This document shows, piece by piece, positions 24,056 to 32,216 of a stretch of DNA of 32,216 bases (the first letter of the stretch is position 1; each line of letters opens with the position of its first letter). A model generated the notes under the pieces. The model saw only the letters and a list, made by a program, of their open reading frames with translations, was not told the DNA's origin and made no database searches. The translations under genes and the position numbers were made by a program. The stretch is from assembly GCA_964500775.1 (NCBI GenBank), contig CAZCQG010000024.1, positions 1 to 32,216 of the forward strand, in the 5' to 3' direction. This DNA is from CAZCQG01 sp964500775 (GTDB lineage Bacteria > Campylobacterota > Campylobacteria > Campylobacterales > CAZCQG01).

Positions 24056-25151
24056 GGACTAGTGTGTCTATCAGCTCTTTGACGTGAATTATTTTGTCGA
24101 TTCTATATCCGTTGGAGCCGGAGAAGTAGAGACCGTCTTCTTTGTCGCCTTTGTATCCGTCACTCAATCTATCGGCGATACAATACCCTACCGCCTTTGC
24201 TTCTTCACCCCTGTTACACGGCACGACGCAATTACTGATGCAGCGCACCGCAGGGAGTGTTTGGGCAGTTTCCATTTTTTGGATGATTCCTGTTTTAAGC
24301 GCTCTTGCAGGATAGCCGACGGGGGATTTGACGAGTTTTATTTCGTCTTCTTTGATGTGAGGTAAAATCTCCGCGTATGCCTTGGCATCGCATTCATACG
24401 TCCCCAAGAATCGCGTCCCCATCTGCACGCCCGCACACCCCATCTCCATAAATTTAGCGATGTCGCTATTATCCCAAATACCGCCTGCGGCGATGATGGG
24501 GAAGTCGCCTAGATTCTTGGCTTCCCGCACTATTTCAGGGATAAGATTTTCGAGCCGGAACTCCTCTTTAAAGCAATCCTCATAGCTAAACCCCTGATGC
24601 CCTCCGCTCAAAGGTCCTTCGACCACTACCGCATCGGGTAGTCTTTTGTAGCGTTGCTCCCATCGTTTAGCGAGAATCTTGAGCGCCTTCCACGAAGAGA
24701 CGATAGGGACAAGTGCGACATCGGGAAAATCGGCGGTAAATTCGGGCATATTGGTAGGGAGTCCCGCCCCCGTGATGATGATGTCCGCTCCCGCTTCACA
24801 CGTATCACGCACCACTCTGCCGTAGTCGTTGATAGCATAGAGGATATTTGCTCCCAAGGGTGCATCGCCGCAAAGTTTTCGCGCGTTTTTAAATATCTCA
24901 AAAAGCGCATCCCTAGAGTAGAAATTCGCCGCATCCTGCGGTCTTCCTGCGGTATTTTTCCCGCTAAAGGCACAGTTTTTATAGTATCCCGTGCCCACAC
25001 AGCTTATAATTCCAAGCCCCCCCTCTTTGGAGACATTTCCCGCTAGCTCGTCCCAACTTATCCCTACGCCCATTCCACCTTGGATGATAGGGTATTTAAT
25101 CGTATGTTTTCCTATTTTTAAAGGACGGTTACTCAAATCTATTTTTGCCAT
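24042..25151 (-). CDS. Nitronate monooxygenase / 2-nitropropane dioxygenase family FMN protein
   Basis: A 369-residue TIM-barrel flavoprotein. YPIIQGGMGVGIS is the FMN-phosphate start, followed by GGLGIISCVGTGY, ADIIITGAGLPTNMP, VVEGPLSGGHQGF and IIAAGGIWDNSDIAKFMEMG with MGTRF. The family includes nitronate monooxygenases and enoyl reductases such as FabK. A C-terminal Cys-containing insert (RCISNCVVPCNRG) is found in the NMO-like group common in Campylobacterota. Exact substrate is uncertain. I chose the ATG at 25151 over an in-frame TTG at 25160, since MAKIDLSNRPLKIGKH begins the conserved region. Confidence 0.82.
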   Translation of the reverse strand: MAKIDLSNRPLKIGKHTIKYPIIQGGMGVGISWDELAGNVSKEGGLGIISCVGTGYYKNCAFSGKNTAGRPQDAANFYSRDALFEIFKNARKLCGDAPLGANILYAINDYGRVVRDTCEAGADIIITGAGLPTNMPEFTADFPDVALVPIVSSWKALKILAKRWEQRYKRLPDAVVVEGPLSGGHQGFSYEDCFKEEFRLENLIPEIVREAKNLGDFPIIAAGGIWDNSDIAKFMEMGCAGVQMGTRFLGTYECDAKAYAEILPHIKEDEIKLVKSPVGYPARALKTGIIQKMETAQTLPAVRCISNCVVPCNRGEEAKAVGYCIADRLSDGYKGDKEDGLYFSGSNGYRIDKIIHVKELIDTLVHGEG

Positions 25152-25167
25152 TGCTCTCAACTTTGTT

Positions 25168-26367
25168 TTATTTCATCGTAACTTTAGCGAATTTCTTCTT
25201 TCCAATCTGCAAGATATATTCACCCGCTTGCAATTGGAGATTCTCATCGCCTATTTTTTCCCCGTCTATCTTGAGCGCACCCGCCTTTATATCGCGTCTC
25301 GCTTGGGAGGTAGAAGGGGTGAGGGCAGCATCTACGAGGACTTTTGCTATCCATTGCGGCGCTTCAAAACTAAACTCCTCGATGTCGCTTGGAATCTCAT
25401 TTTTGGAGAATACGTTATCAAACTCCGTCTTAGCGTTGTTCGCTTCGCCCTCGCTATGGAATCTCGCGGTGATCTCTAGTGCTAGTGCCTCTTTGACTTT
25501 TTTAGGATGGAGCTCCCCTTGTTCTACGCCGAGTTTTAATTTCACTATCTCATCTAAACTTTTGTGCGAGAGTAGCTCATAATAGCGCCACATAAGCTCA
25601 TCGCTAATACTTAGAATCTTGGCATACATATCATTTGGATGTTCGGTCACGCCGATGTAGTTGCCTAGCGACTTACTCATCTTTTGTACGCCGTCCAGTC
25701 CCTCTAGTATTGGCATCATAAGGACGGCTTGCTCTTTGCCGACGTTGTATGCCCTTTGGAGATTCCGACCCATCAAAAGATTGAATTTCTGATCCGTCCC
25801 GCCGAGCTCCACGTCGCTTTTGAGCGCAACGCTGTCGTATCCTTGGAGTAATGGATAGAGAAATTCGCTGATACTTATAGGGCTTTGGGCTTTGTAGCGC
25901 TTTTCAAAGTCGTCGCGCTCTAGCATCCTCGCGACATTAAACTGTCTTGAAAGTTGCACGATGCCGCTCGCCCCCAAAGCATCCAGCCAATCAGAGTTAA
26001 ACACCACCTCGGTATACCTAGGGTCGAGTATCTTAAACACCTGCTCTTTGTAGCTTTTGGCATTTTCCAAAACGTCCTCGCGACTAAGTACCTTTCTCGT
26101 CTCGCTCTTGCCCGTAGGATCCCCTATCATCGCGGTAAAATCACCGATGAGGAACTGCACGTCTCCGCCAAATCGCTGGAATGTCGCAAGCTTGTTGATA
26201 AGCACCGTATGCCCTAAATGCAAATCGGGCGCGGTGGGGTCAAATCCCGCTTTTACTTTAAATCGCTCCCCCGTGGCATAAAATTTCTCTATCTTCTCTT
26301 TAATATACTCTAGTCCGATGATCTCGCTCGTCCCTCTCCCTATCTCTGCTAGTGCCTCTTGTACCAT
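25168..26367 (-). CDS. tyrS: Tyrosine--tRNA ligase
   Basis: A 399-residue class I aminoacyl-tRNA synthetase. The HIGH motif appears as HLGH (50-53) and KMSKS is exact (229-233). ELGGTDQKFNLLMGR is the usual tyrosine-binding segment of the TyrZ-like branch. An S4 RNA-binding domain occupies about 335-395 (APQWIAKVLVDAALTPSTSQ, ARRDIKAGALKIDGEKI). Charges tRNA-Tyr in the cytoplasm. It follows spoT by 18 bases, as in other epsilonproteobacterial pyrH-rpoZ-spoT-tyrS strings. Confidence 0.95.
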   Translation of the reverse strand: MVQEALAEIGRGTSEIIGLEYIKEKIEKFYATGERFKVKAGFDPTAPDLHLGHTVLINKLATFQRFGGDVQFLIGDFTAMIGDPTGKSETRKVLSREDVLENAKSYKEQVFKILDPRYTEVVFNSDWLDALGASGIVQLSRQFNVARMLERDDFEKRYKAQSPISISEFLYPLLQGYDSVALKSDVELGGTDQKFNLLMGRNLQRAYNVGKEQAVLMMPILEGLDGVQKMSKSLGNYIGVTEHPNDMYAKILSISDELMWRYYELLSHKSLDEIVKLKLGVEQGELHPKKVKEALALEITARFHSEGEANNAKTEFDNVFSKNEIPSDIEEFSFEAPQWIAKVLVDAALTPSTSQARRDIKAGALKIDGEKIGDENLQLQAGEYILQIGKKKFAKVTMK

Positions 26368-26385
26368 AACCTAAAAACCTTTTTA

Positions 26386-28539
26386 TTAATCTCGCGCGCC
26401 GTACGCGTCTTGTTCGTAATATGCTTCGATGAGTGAAGCTTTTTGCGAGAGGAGATTCTTGATCGTTTTGAGATCTTTTATCTCACTCTCGATACTCAAA
26501 TCGCAATACCTCGCATAGTTGTCGATATTTCTCCCTAGCTCGATACTGATGACGTTGATATTATTCTTTGACAAAAATTGTAAAAATTGCGCCAACGACC
26601 CTTTTTTACTATCGATGCTCGCCACTATTTTGTATTTCGTCAGCTTGTCTTTCACCCACTCGGCGTACACCATTTTCGCGCATCCGCCGTGGAGTTCTTC
26701 GTACGCCTGATCGCACAGCTTGTGATGCACTACCGCTTTTGAGCCGTGTTTGAAAGCAATAATATTGTCCCCCTGTTTTGGATGACAACAGTAGTCAAAA
26801 ATCGTATCGCTTATCGCTAAATTTGAATAAATTATAATATTATCAAACTTATAGGGTTTCAACTTCAGTATCCGAATCTTGAGTTGTTTAAAAAGTCCTA
26901 CACCTTTTTTGTATCTATTTTTGAGACGATTCTTTACCTCTTTAAAATAACTAATATCTCGCACGACTTTATAGATGCTTTGGGTGAGTTTTTCCTCTTC
27001 CACCATATTTTCTATCTCACCGCAATCAAGCTCAAAAAGGGTGGCGAGAATATTTACCGCGCTTTTCTTGTCTATGTATTTGATTCTGTTGGCGCAGAGC
27101 TGTTTGAGGTGCGATTTTGCTTTCGAGGTTTTGAGTGCATCGAGCCAGCTACATCTTGGGATATGGTGTTTTGCGGTGATTATCTTGACGATGTCGCCGT
27201 TTTTTAATACCGTGAGGAGCGAGTTTTTGACCTTGTTGATATACGCCTCTTGGGCGCAATTCCCCACCTCGCTATGGACGGCGTATGCAAAGTCAAGCGC
27301 AGTCGCGCCATAAGGGAGCGTAAACGTATCGCCATCAGGTGAAAATACCGAGATGTCTTCACTGTAGAGATCGTTTTTGACCAGTTCGTAAAACTCTTCG
27401 ATATTAGTGTTTTGGAATTGGAGATTCTCTAGCCAATCGAGATTTGGCGAAATGCCGCCGCTTTTGTATTTCCAGTGCGCCGCTACGCCGTACTCCGCGC
27501 TTTGGTGCATATTGAGAGTACGAATCTGCACTTCAAAAATGGAGGTATTGTCAAAGACGGTAGTGTGTATCGTCTGATAACCGTTCTCTTTGGGGATAGC
27601 GATATAGTCTTTGAATCGCGCGACGATGGGTTTAAAATTGAGGTGGATGATTCCGAGCACTTTGTAGCACTCTATGGGATTGTTTACCAATATCCGCACC
27701 GCCAACAAATCAAGCACCTCATCCATAGAGACCCCTTTGCGCTGCATTTTGAGGTAGATGGAATAGTGTCTTTTTACTCTGCTAGAGAGATTAAACGCGC
27801 TATCGGGAATCCCGTTGTTCATTAGTAATTTGCGGATTTTCTCCATAAAGTTGTTGATGCGCAGTTTGATACTTTGGTGATTCTCTTTTAAATAGTTATC
27901 GATTCTTCCGTATTCATTGGGGAAAATATAATAAAAACAGAGATCTTCGAGTTCGTTTTTGATAGAGGAGATTCCCAGTCTATGGGCTATGGGCGCATAG
28001 ACCACGAGGGTCTCTTCGGCGATACGCATCTGTTTTTTTTGCGGCAACGCATCTAGGGTGAGCATATTGTGCAGTCTATCGCAGAGTTTGATGACGAGGG
28101 CGCGTATGTCTTTTATCGATGCGATGAGTATTTTTCTAAATGAAAGTGCCGAGGCGATAAGTTTTTCGTTTGAGGTAGAAGGTGCTAGCTCTTCATCTCG
28201 AAGCGCAACTATCTTGGTCATACTATCCACCAAGCTCACGACATCCTCACCGAATAGCTCTTGTAGCTCTTGTAGCGAAACATGCGTATCCTCTACCACG
28301 TCGTGCAAAAGTGCAGAGATGATCATCGCCTCATCCCCGCCGTAGTACGCCGTGATAGTCGCTACGAGGAGCGGATGGACGACATAGGGTTCGCCGCTTT
28401 TTCTTAGCTGCCCTTCGTGTGATTTTTCGCTAAATTCTATGGCTTGAAGTATTTGTGGAGAAGGGGTGATAATAGAGCGTAATAACTCTATCGCCCCCTC
28501 TTTAGTTTTTGTCTCTTTGACTTTTTGGAAGAATTCCAA
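26386..28539 (-). CDS. spoT: Bifunctional (p)ppGpp synthetase/hydrolase, RelA/SpoT family
   Basis: A 717-residue long RSH enzyme. The hydrolase HD domain has His55, His79-Asp80 and ED at 83-84. The synthetase domain has RFKD (308-311), the R-x-K-D signature of bifunctional rather than synthetase-only enzymes, then YQTIHT (321-326) and EVQIRTLNMHQSAEYGVAAHW. A TGS domain (VFSPDGDTFTLPYGATALDF) and C-terminal ACT domain (YKIVASIDSKKGSLAQFLQF) follow. It makes and degrades (p)ppGpp in starvation. The start is TTG 28539: the rpoZ stop is in the same frame three codons upstream, so no other start is possible. No good Shine-Dalgarno is close, hence probable coupling to rpoZ. Confidence 0.94.
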   Translation of the reverse strand: MEFFQKVKETKTKEGAIELLRSIITPSPQILQAIEFSEKSHEGQLRKSGEPYVVHPLLVATITAYYGGDEAMIISALLHDVVEDTHVSLQELQELFGEDVVSLVDSMTKIVALRDEELAPSTSNEKLIASALSFRKILIASIKDIRALVIKLCDRLHNMLTLDALPQKKQMRIAEETLVVYAPIAHRLGISSIKNELEDLCFYYIFPNEYGRIDNYLKENHQSIKLRINNFMEKIRKLLMNNGIPDSAFNLSSRVKRHYSIYLKMQRKGVSMDEVLDLLAVRILVNNPIECYKVLGIIHLNFKPIVARFKDYIAIPKENGYQTIHTTVFDNTSIFEVQIRTLNMHQSAEYGVAAHWKYKSGGISPNLDWLENLQFQNTNIEEFYELVKNDLYSEDISVFSPDGDTFTLPYGATALDFAYAVHSEVGNCAQEAYINKVKNSLLTVLKNGDIVKIITAKHHIPRCSWLDALKTSKAKSHLKQLCANRIKYIDKKSAVNILATLFELDCGEIENMVEEEKLTQSIYKVVRDISYFKEVKNRLKNRYKKGVGLFKQLKIRILKLKPYKFDNIIIYSNLAISDTIFDYCCHPKQGDNIIAFKHGSKAVVHHKLCDQAYEELHGGCAKMVYAEWVKDKLTKYKIVASIDSKKGSLAQFLQFLSKNNINVISIELGRNIDNYARYCDLSIESEIKDLKTIKNLLSQKASLIEAYYEQDAYGARD

Positions 28540-28545
28540 GGGGAC

Positions 28546-28761
28546 TTAGGCTATTTCCTCGATAGATTTTATATTCACCAATCCCGCGGCGATTTCTCTT
28601 AGCGCGATGTCGGTAAATTTCGCTTTTTTTGCATCTGCTTCTACCAAAGGTCTTGCACCTTTGCTTAGCTCTTCTACCCTTTTAAATACGAGAGCCGAAA
28701 GTAAATATTTATTATTATCTAGCCTTTTTAACGCTTGCGCAGTTATAACTTCTGATCTCAT
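28546..28761 (-). CDS. rpoZ: DNA-directed RNA polymerase omega subunit
   Basis: A 71-residue omega subunit. MRSEVITAQALKRLDNNKYL, LVFKRVEELSKGARPLV and FTDIALREIAAGLV match the omega helices that clamp the beta-prime C-terminus. ATG at 28761 has GGAG 6 bases upstream. Omega also forms one of the ppGpp-binding sites of RNA polymerase in E. coli, so being directly upstream of spoT is functionally sensible; the order is widely conserved. Confidence 0.94.
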   Translation of the reverse strand: MRSEVITAQALKRLDNNKYLLSALVFKRVEELSKGARPLVEADAKKAKFTDIALREIAAGLVNIKSIEEIA

Positions 28762-28779
28762 TGTTTCTCCAAATTTAAA

Positions 28780-29490
28780 TTAATTTCTCACGACGGAACA
28801 CTTGCCGCCCGTGCCATTGATAATCTTTACAAGATTCCCTTTATCAAACATATCGCAAACCACTATCGGAAGGGAATTCTCTTTCGCTAGTGCGATTGCC
28901 GTGTCGTCCATCACTTTGATATTGTCTTTGAGCGCTTCGTCATAGCTTAGCACTTCTAGTTTCTTTGCATCCTCGAAGCGATTGGGGTCTTTGTCGTAGA
29001 CGCCGTCGACTTTCGTGGCTTTGATGATCATAGAAGCACCTATCTCCACGGCGCGCAAAGTAGCTGCGGTATCGGTAGTGAAAAATGGATTTCCCGTACC
29101 CGATGCGAATATCACGACCCTGTTTTTCTCAAGATGTCTGATCGCTTTTCGCTGGATAAAAGTCTCGCACACTTGACGAATCTCTAGCGCGCTTTGTACC
29201 CGCACGTCTAGCCCCGTGTACTCTAGCGCCTCTTGGAGCGCCACGCTATTTATCACCGTAGCTAGCATCCCCATATAATCGGCACTCGTACGTCTGATGA
29301 TGCCGTCTTTTGCCGCGCTCACCCCTCGGATGATATTGCCGCCGCCGATAACGATTCCTACTTGGATGTCGTTTCGTACTACCTCTTTTATCTCATCGGC
29401 GATAAATTTTAAAATATCGGTATCGATTCCATACCCGTCTTTTTTCGCTAGTGCCTCTCCGGAAAACTTCACGAGAACTCTTTTTTGCAA
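28780..29490 (-). CDS. pyrH: Uridylate (UMP) kinase
   Basis: A 236-residue amino-acid-kinase fold protein. KFSGEALAKKDGYGID is the phosphate-binding start, IVIGGGNIIRG the second loop, SADYMGMLATVINSVALQ the UMP-binding helix region, and FASGTGNPFFTTDTAATLRA the hexamer and active-site segment. It phosphorylates UMP to UDP and is essential for pyrimidine nucleotides. The start is TTG 29490 with an ideal AAGGAGG 6 bases upstream, so TTG is convincing. First gene of the pyrH-rpoZ-spoT-tyrS string; the 79 bases before it probably contain the promoter, but no box is clear. Confidence 0.95.
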   Translation of the reverse strand: MQKRVLVKFSGEALAKKDGYGIDTDILKFIADEIKEVVRNDIQVGIVIGGGNIIRGVSAAKDGIIRRTSADYMGMLATVINSVALQEALEYTGLDVRVQSALEIRQVCETFIQRKAIRHLEKNRVVIFASGTGNPFFTTDTAATLRAVEIGASMIIKATKVDGVYDKDPNRFEDAKKLEVLSYDEALKDNIKVMDDTAIALAKENSLPIVVCDMFDKGNLVKIINGTGGKCSVVRN

Positions 29491-29569
29491 TCTTTCCTCC
29501 TTCGGGCATTTTTAGGGTATAAAATGTTCGCGATTGTACAAAAAGAGGGCTTAGAATCTATTTAAGTTT

Positions 29570-30865
29570 TTAAAGTGCCGATAAAACCGTCTCCAACCCG
29601 TCAAAGACAAAATCTATCTCGGATTCCGAGATGACGTAGGGGGGCATAAAATAGAGCGTGTTTCCTAACGGGCGGAGTAAGATTCCAAGTGCGAGGAGCT
29701 CCGTGTAGAGGCGCATACCGATGCGCTCTTTGGGGTCGAATCCTGCGATTTCAAACGCGCATACCATCCCTTTTTGGCGGATGTTTTGGACTCGCTCGAA
29801 GCGGGTGAGTTTTTGGAGGCGGGAGAGGATTTTCGTGCTTTTTTGTTTGTTGGATTCTAAGATATTTTCGTTCTCGAAAATATCCAACGTAGCGTTTGCC
29901 GCCGCACAAGCGAGAGGATTTGCCGTGTAGCTGTGGGAGTGGAGGAAGGCTTTGTATTCGTTGTAGTCGCAGTAGAAAGCATCGTAAATCTCTTGGGTAG
30001 TGACTACCAGCGAGAGGGGAAGATAGCCGCCGGTGATTCCTTTTGAGAGGGTGATAAAATCAGGGGTGATGCGTGATTCTTCAAAGGCAAACATACTGCC
30101 GCAGCGACCGAAACCCGTGGCGATCTCATCAAGCAGTATATGGATACCGTATCTTCTAGCGAGATGTTCTACCTCCCGTAGATAGATCGATTCGTACATA
30201 TTCATATTTCCCGCGCACTGGAGAAGCGGCTCTAGGATGATACCGCCGATTTTCCCTTCGTGCGTTTTGAGGAGGGATTCTAACTCCGATAAAGATTTAT
30301 CGTAGCTTGCGCGCTCTAGTTCACTAGGTTTTGTGATCGTAAACGTCTTTAAAAGTAGCTCCTTATACGTCTCTTTATACAGTGCCACGTCTCCGAGTGC
30401 CAAAGCTCCGAGCGTCTCGCCGTGGTAGCTATTTTGCAAGGAGATGAAGTACGGTCGAATCTCGCCGCGATTCCTATAAAAATGAAAACTCATTTTGAGT
30501 GCCACCTCCACCGCACTAGAGCCGTTATCGGCGAAAAAAATCTTGTTTAGCGCTTTGGGTAGAAGTGAGCAGATTCTCTGCGAGAGATCTATCGCCCCTT
30601 GGTGGGTGAATCCCGCGAAGATGATATGTTCTAGCGTCTCTAGCTGATTCTTTATCTTTTGGTTGATGTAGGGGTTGCAATGCCCGAAAAGATTGACCCA
30701 CCAACTGCTGATTCCGTCAAGGAATTTATTCCCCTCAAAATCATAGAGATAAACCCCCTCGCCTCTTTGTATAGGGATGAGCGGATATTTTTCGTGATCC
30801 TTCATTTGGGTGCAAGGATGCCAGATTCTCCCCAAATCCATTTGTGCTACTTCGCTATTTCGCAA
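29570..30865 (-). CDS. bioA: Adenosylmethionine-8-amino-7-oxononanoate aminotransferase
   Basis: A 431-residue class III PLP aminotransferase. IWHPCTQMKDHE and FLDGISSWWVNLFGHCNP are BioA-specific openings, ADNGSSAVEVALKM and SYHGETLGALALGD bind PLP phosphate, ILLDEIATGFGRCGSMFAFE holds the PLP Asp, and LSKGITGGYLPLS the Schiff-base Lys. It converts KAPA to DAPA with S-adenosylmethionine as amino donor in biotin synthesis. The TTG at 30865 has AAGGA 6 bases upstream and is preferred; an ATG at 30841 would remove eight residues but lacks a ribosome site. No other biotin gene is in the window. Confidence 0.94.
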   Translation of the reverse strand: MRNSEVAQMDLGRIWHPCTQMKDHEKYPLIPIQRGEGVYLYDFEGNKFLDGISSWWVNLFGHCNPYINQKIKNQLETLEHIIFAGFTHQGAIDLSQRICSLLPKALNKIFFADNGSSAVEVALKMSFHFYRNRGEIRPYFISLQNSYHGETLGALALGDVALYKETYKELLLKTFTITKPSELERASYDKSLSELESLLKTHEGKIGGIILEPLLQCAGNMNMYESIYLREVEHLARRYGIHILLDEIATGFGRCGSMFAFEESRITPDFITLSKGITGGYLPLSLVVTTQEIYDAFYCDYNEYKAFLHSHSYTANPLACAAANATLDIFENENILESNKQKSTKILSRLQKLTRFERVQNIRQKGMVCAFEIAGFDPKERIGMRLYTELLALGILLRPLGNTLYFMPPYVISESEIDFVFDGLETVLSAL

Positions 30866-30899
30866 ACCTTTTCCTTATGTCGATTTTATTGCTTTGGAA

Positions 30900-30910
30900 G
30901 TATAATATAC
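30900..30910. promoter_or_regulatory. Back-to-back -10 boxes between bioA and the ppiD-like gene
   Basis: The near-palindrome GTATAATATAC gives TATAAT (30901-30906) toward the plus-strand foldase gene and TATTAT/TATACT on the minus strand toward bioA. No canonical -35 is present for either; the flanks are T-rich, as is usual for epsilonproteobacterial sigma70 promoters. Confidence 0.45.
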
Positions 30911-30933
30911 ATATTTTTTTAAGGTTGGTTTAT

Positions 30934-32216
30934 ATGATAACTTGGATGCAAAAACATAAAAAATATCTTGTAATTACGATTTGGGTGAGTACTATCGCTT
31001 TCGTAGGAGCAGGGTTTGTCGGCTGGGGTGCATACTCATTTAGCAATGCCTCTTCATCCGTCGCCACGGTAGGGGGCACGCCCATAGCGCTCAAAGAGTT
31101 TCAAAGCGAATACTCCAAACTCTACAATATCTACGCGAGACTAAGCGGCGGGAATTTCGACAAAGAGCAAGCGCAAAAGATGGGCTTGCAAAATCAAGCG
31201 ATGGAAAATCTTATTAGCCAGACACTGCTACTCAACTATGCAGATACGCTTGGACTAAGAATAAGCGAAGAAAAAGTTATGGAAAAAATCGCCTCGATAG
31301 ATTCCTTTAAAAAAGATGGTATGTTTAATAAAGAGATCTACCACGCCGTCCTCAAGCAAAACAATATCAAGCCCAAAGACTTTGAAGAATCGGTAAAAAA
31401 AGACCTTTTGCTCGCAATGGTATTTGACATCTTAAAACCTGCTCTAAGTCCACTGGAAAAAGAGACGATACTCTCTTCGTTTTATATGCAAGACAAACTA
31501 AAAATAGAGATCCTCAAAGCCTCCGACATCAAGGTCACGGCTGATGATGCGGAAGTAAAAAGCTACTGGGAACAAAATAAAGAGAAGTACCTAAGCAAGA
31601 AAGAATACGTTATCGAGAGCGTCACGACGCTTGATAACTCGATCGTGTACGATGAAAAAGAGCTAGAAGAGTTCTACGCCCAAAACAAAGAACTCTATAA
31701 AGACGCGGAAGGGAAAATCCTCCCCTTGGCGGATGCGAAAATAAAAGTCGAGAGCGATTTGAAGCATAAATTTGCCGAAAAAGAGAACTTGCGCGAATAT
31801 GTCAAGCTCAAAAAAGGGGAGATTACGGGACAAAAAATCACCTTTAAAGAGGATGATGCCGCTATCTCGCCCGCACTTCTCAATGAATTAAATCTCATAA
31901 AAAACGGTGATACTTTTAAACCTATCGAGATAGATGGCGGCTATATGAGCGCGAAACTCCTGGAGGTAAAAGAGCGAGCACCTTTAAGTTTTGAGGCGGC
32001 AAAGATTACGGCAAAAGTCGATCTTTTGATGCAAAAAAGGGAAAAAGAGCTTAAAGCCAAAGCCGATACCGCATCTAAAGATTTTCAAGGAACACAGGTC
32101 GATTGGGTCGATAGAGAGAGCGTGGGTACGCTTGCGGGTTTGAGCGAAGAAGAGGGGGCGGAATTTTTAAATTATCTCTTTAGTAGCGATCAAAAAAACG
32201 GCTCGTATGTCTTTAG
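30934..32216 (+). CDS. ppiD: PpiD/SurA-like periplasmic foldase (peptidylprolyl isomerase family), 3' end outside window
   Basis: The visible 427 residues start MITWMQKHKKYLVITIWVST, an inner-membrane anchor helix (about 11-34). A SurA_N_3-type chaperone domain follows: VATVGGTPIALKEFQSEYSK, MENLISQTLLLNYADTLGLR and a FNKEIYHAVLKQNNIKPKDF segment. This layout matches PpiD, an anchored chaperone for proteins leaving the Sec translocon. From about residue 200 the sequence is helical and charged (KSYWEQNKEKYLSKKEYVIE); I do not see a clear parvulin catalytic core, which may be degenerate. ATG 30934 has AAGG about 9 bases upstream. The gene continues beyond the window. Confidence 0.82.
   Translation, partial: MITWMQKHKKYLVITIWVSTIAFVGAGFVGWGAYSFSNASSSVATVGGTPIALKEFQSEYSKLYNIYARLSGGNFDKEQAQKMGLQNQAMENLISQTLLLNYADTLGLRISEEKVMEKIASIDSFKKDGMFNKEIYHAVLKQNNIKPKDFEESVKKDLLLAMVFDILKPALSPLEKETILSSFYMQDKLKIEILKASDIKVTADDAEVKSYWEQNKEKYLSKKEYVIESVTTLDNSIVYDEKELEEFYAQNKELYKDAEGKILPLADAKIKVESDLKHKFAEKENLREYVKLKKGEITGQKITFKEDDAAISPALLNELNLIKNGDTFKPIEIDGGYMSAKLLEVKERAPLSFEAAKITAKVDLLMQKREKELKAKADTASKDFQGTQVDWVDRESVGTLAGLSEEEGAEFLNYLFSSDQKNGSYVF

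Overview
The window looks like a chromosomal segment of a Campylobacterota (Epsilonproteobacteria) member, probably of the Sulfurimonas/Sulfuricurvum type; genus is inference. Supporting signs are a CheV-type chemotaxis adaptor, pseudaminic acid genes (pseB, pseG/H, pseI), a short MqnA of the futalosine menaquinone route, one bifunctional RelA/SpoT protein next to rpoZ and tyrS, and dense packing with 4-base overlaps. Coding is almost continuous. No gene-free stretch exceeds 300 bases; the longest are 12624-12766 (143 bases, back-to-back promoters) and 20602-20700 (99 bases, nothing recognisable). I saw no tRNA, rRNA, CRISPR array or insertion sequence.

Region 1 (1-12623) is a cell-surface region. 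A partial cheV is followed by a Cys-based phosphatase overlapping msbA (lipid A flippase), both on the minus strand. Divergent from these is a plus-strand trio: PIG-L deacetylase, WbqC-like protein and GT4 glycosyltransferase. It collides tail to tail with a minus-strand operon that reads uup, GT4, CgeB-like GT, GT9 heptosyltransferase-like, pseB and a surface-carbohydrate GT-B protein. Most of its members overlap or nearly touch, and it is probably transcribed from upstream of uup.

Region 2 (12700-18650) is a plus-strand operon starting at a good sigma70-type promoter. Its first two genes are a small HTH-like protein and a PIN (VapC-like) toxin. Then come a fused PseG-PseH protein, PseI, an EAL phosphodiesterase, AmrB/Memo, MqnA and a small two-helix membrane protein. 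The pseudaminic acid pathway is incomplete here: PseC and PseF are not in the window.

Region 3 (about 18685-20640) is visibly AT-richer and looks acquired. It holds a deleted-looking RelE-family remnant, an ImmA/IrrE-type zinc peptidase and a class III nucleotide cyclase-like protein. The last two form a tight pair with no HTH repressor, and are the best candidate for an undescribed defence or stress-signalling module.

Region 4 (20701-22861) carries preQ0/preQ1 (queuosine) synthesis: queE-queC divergent from queD-queF. Region 5 (22865-32216) is housekeeping: pyrH-rpoZ-spoT-tyrS-nitronate monooxygenase-like-amiC on the minus strand, then bioA (minus) divergent from a partial ppiD-like foldase gene (plus). 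Two window-wide traits stand out: heavy use of TTG start codons, often inside overlaps, and a high density of GAATC/GATTC that drops in the AT-rich island.
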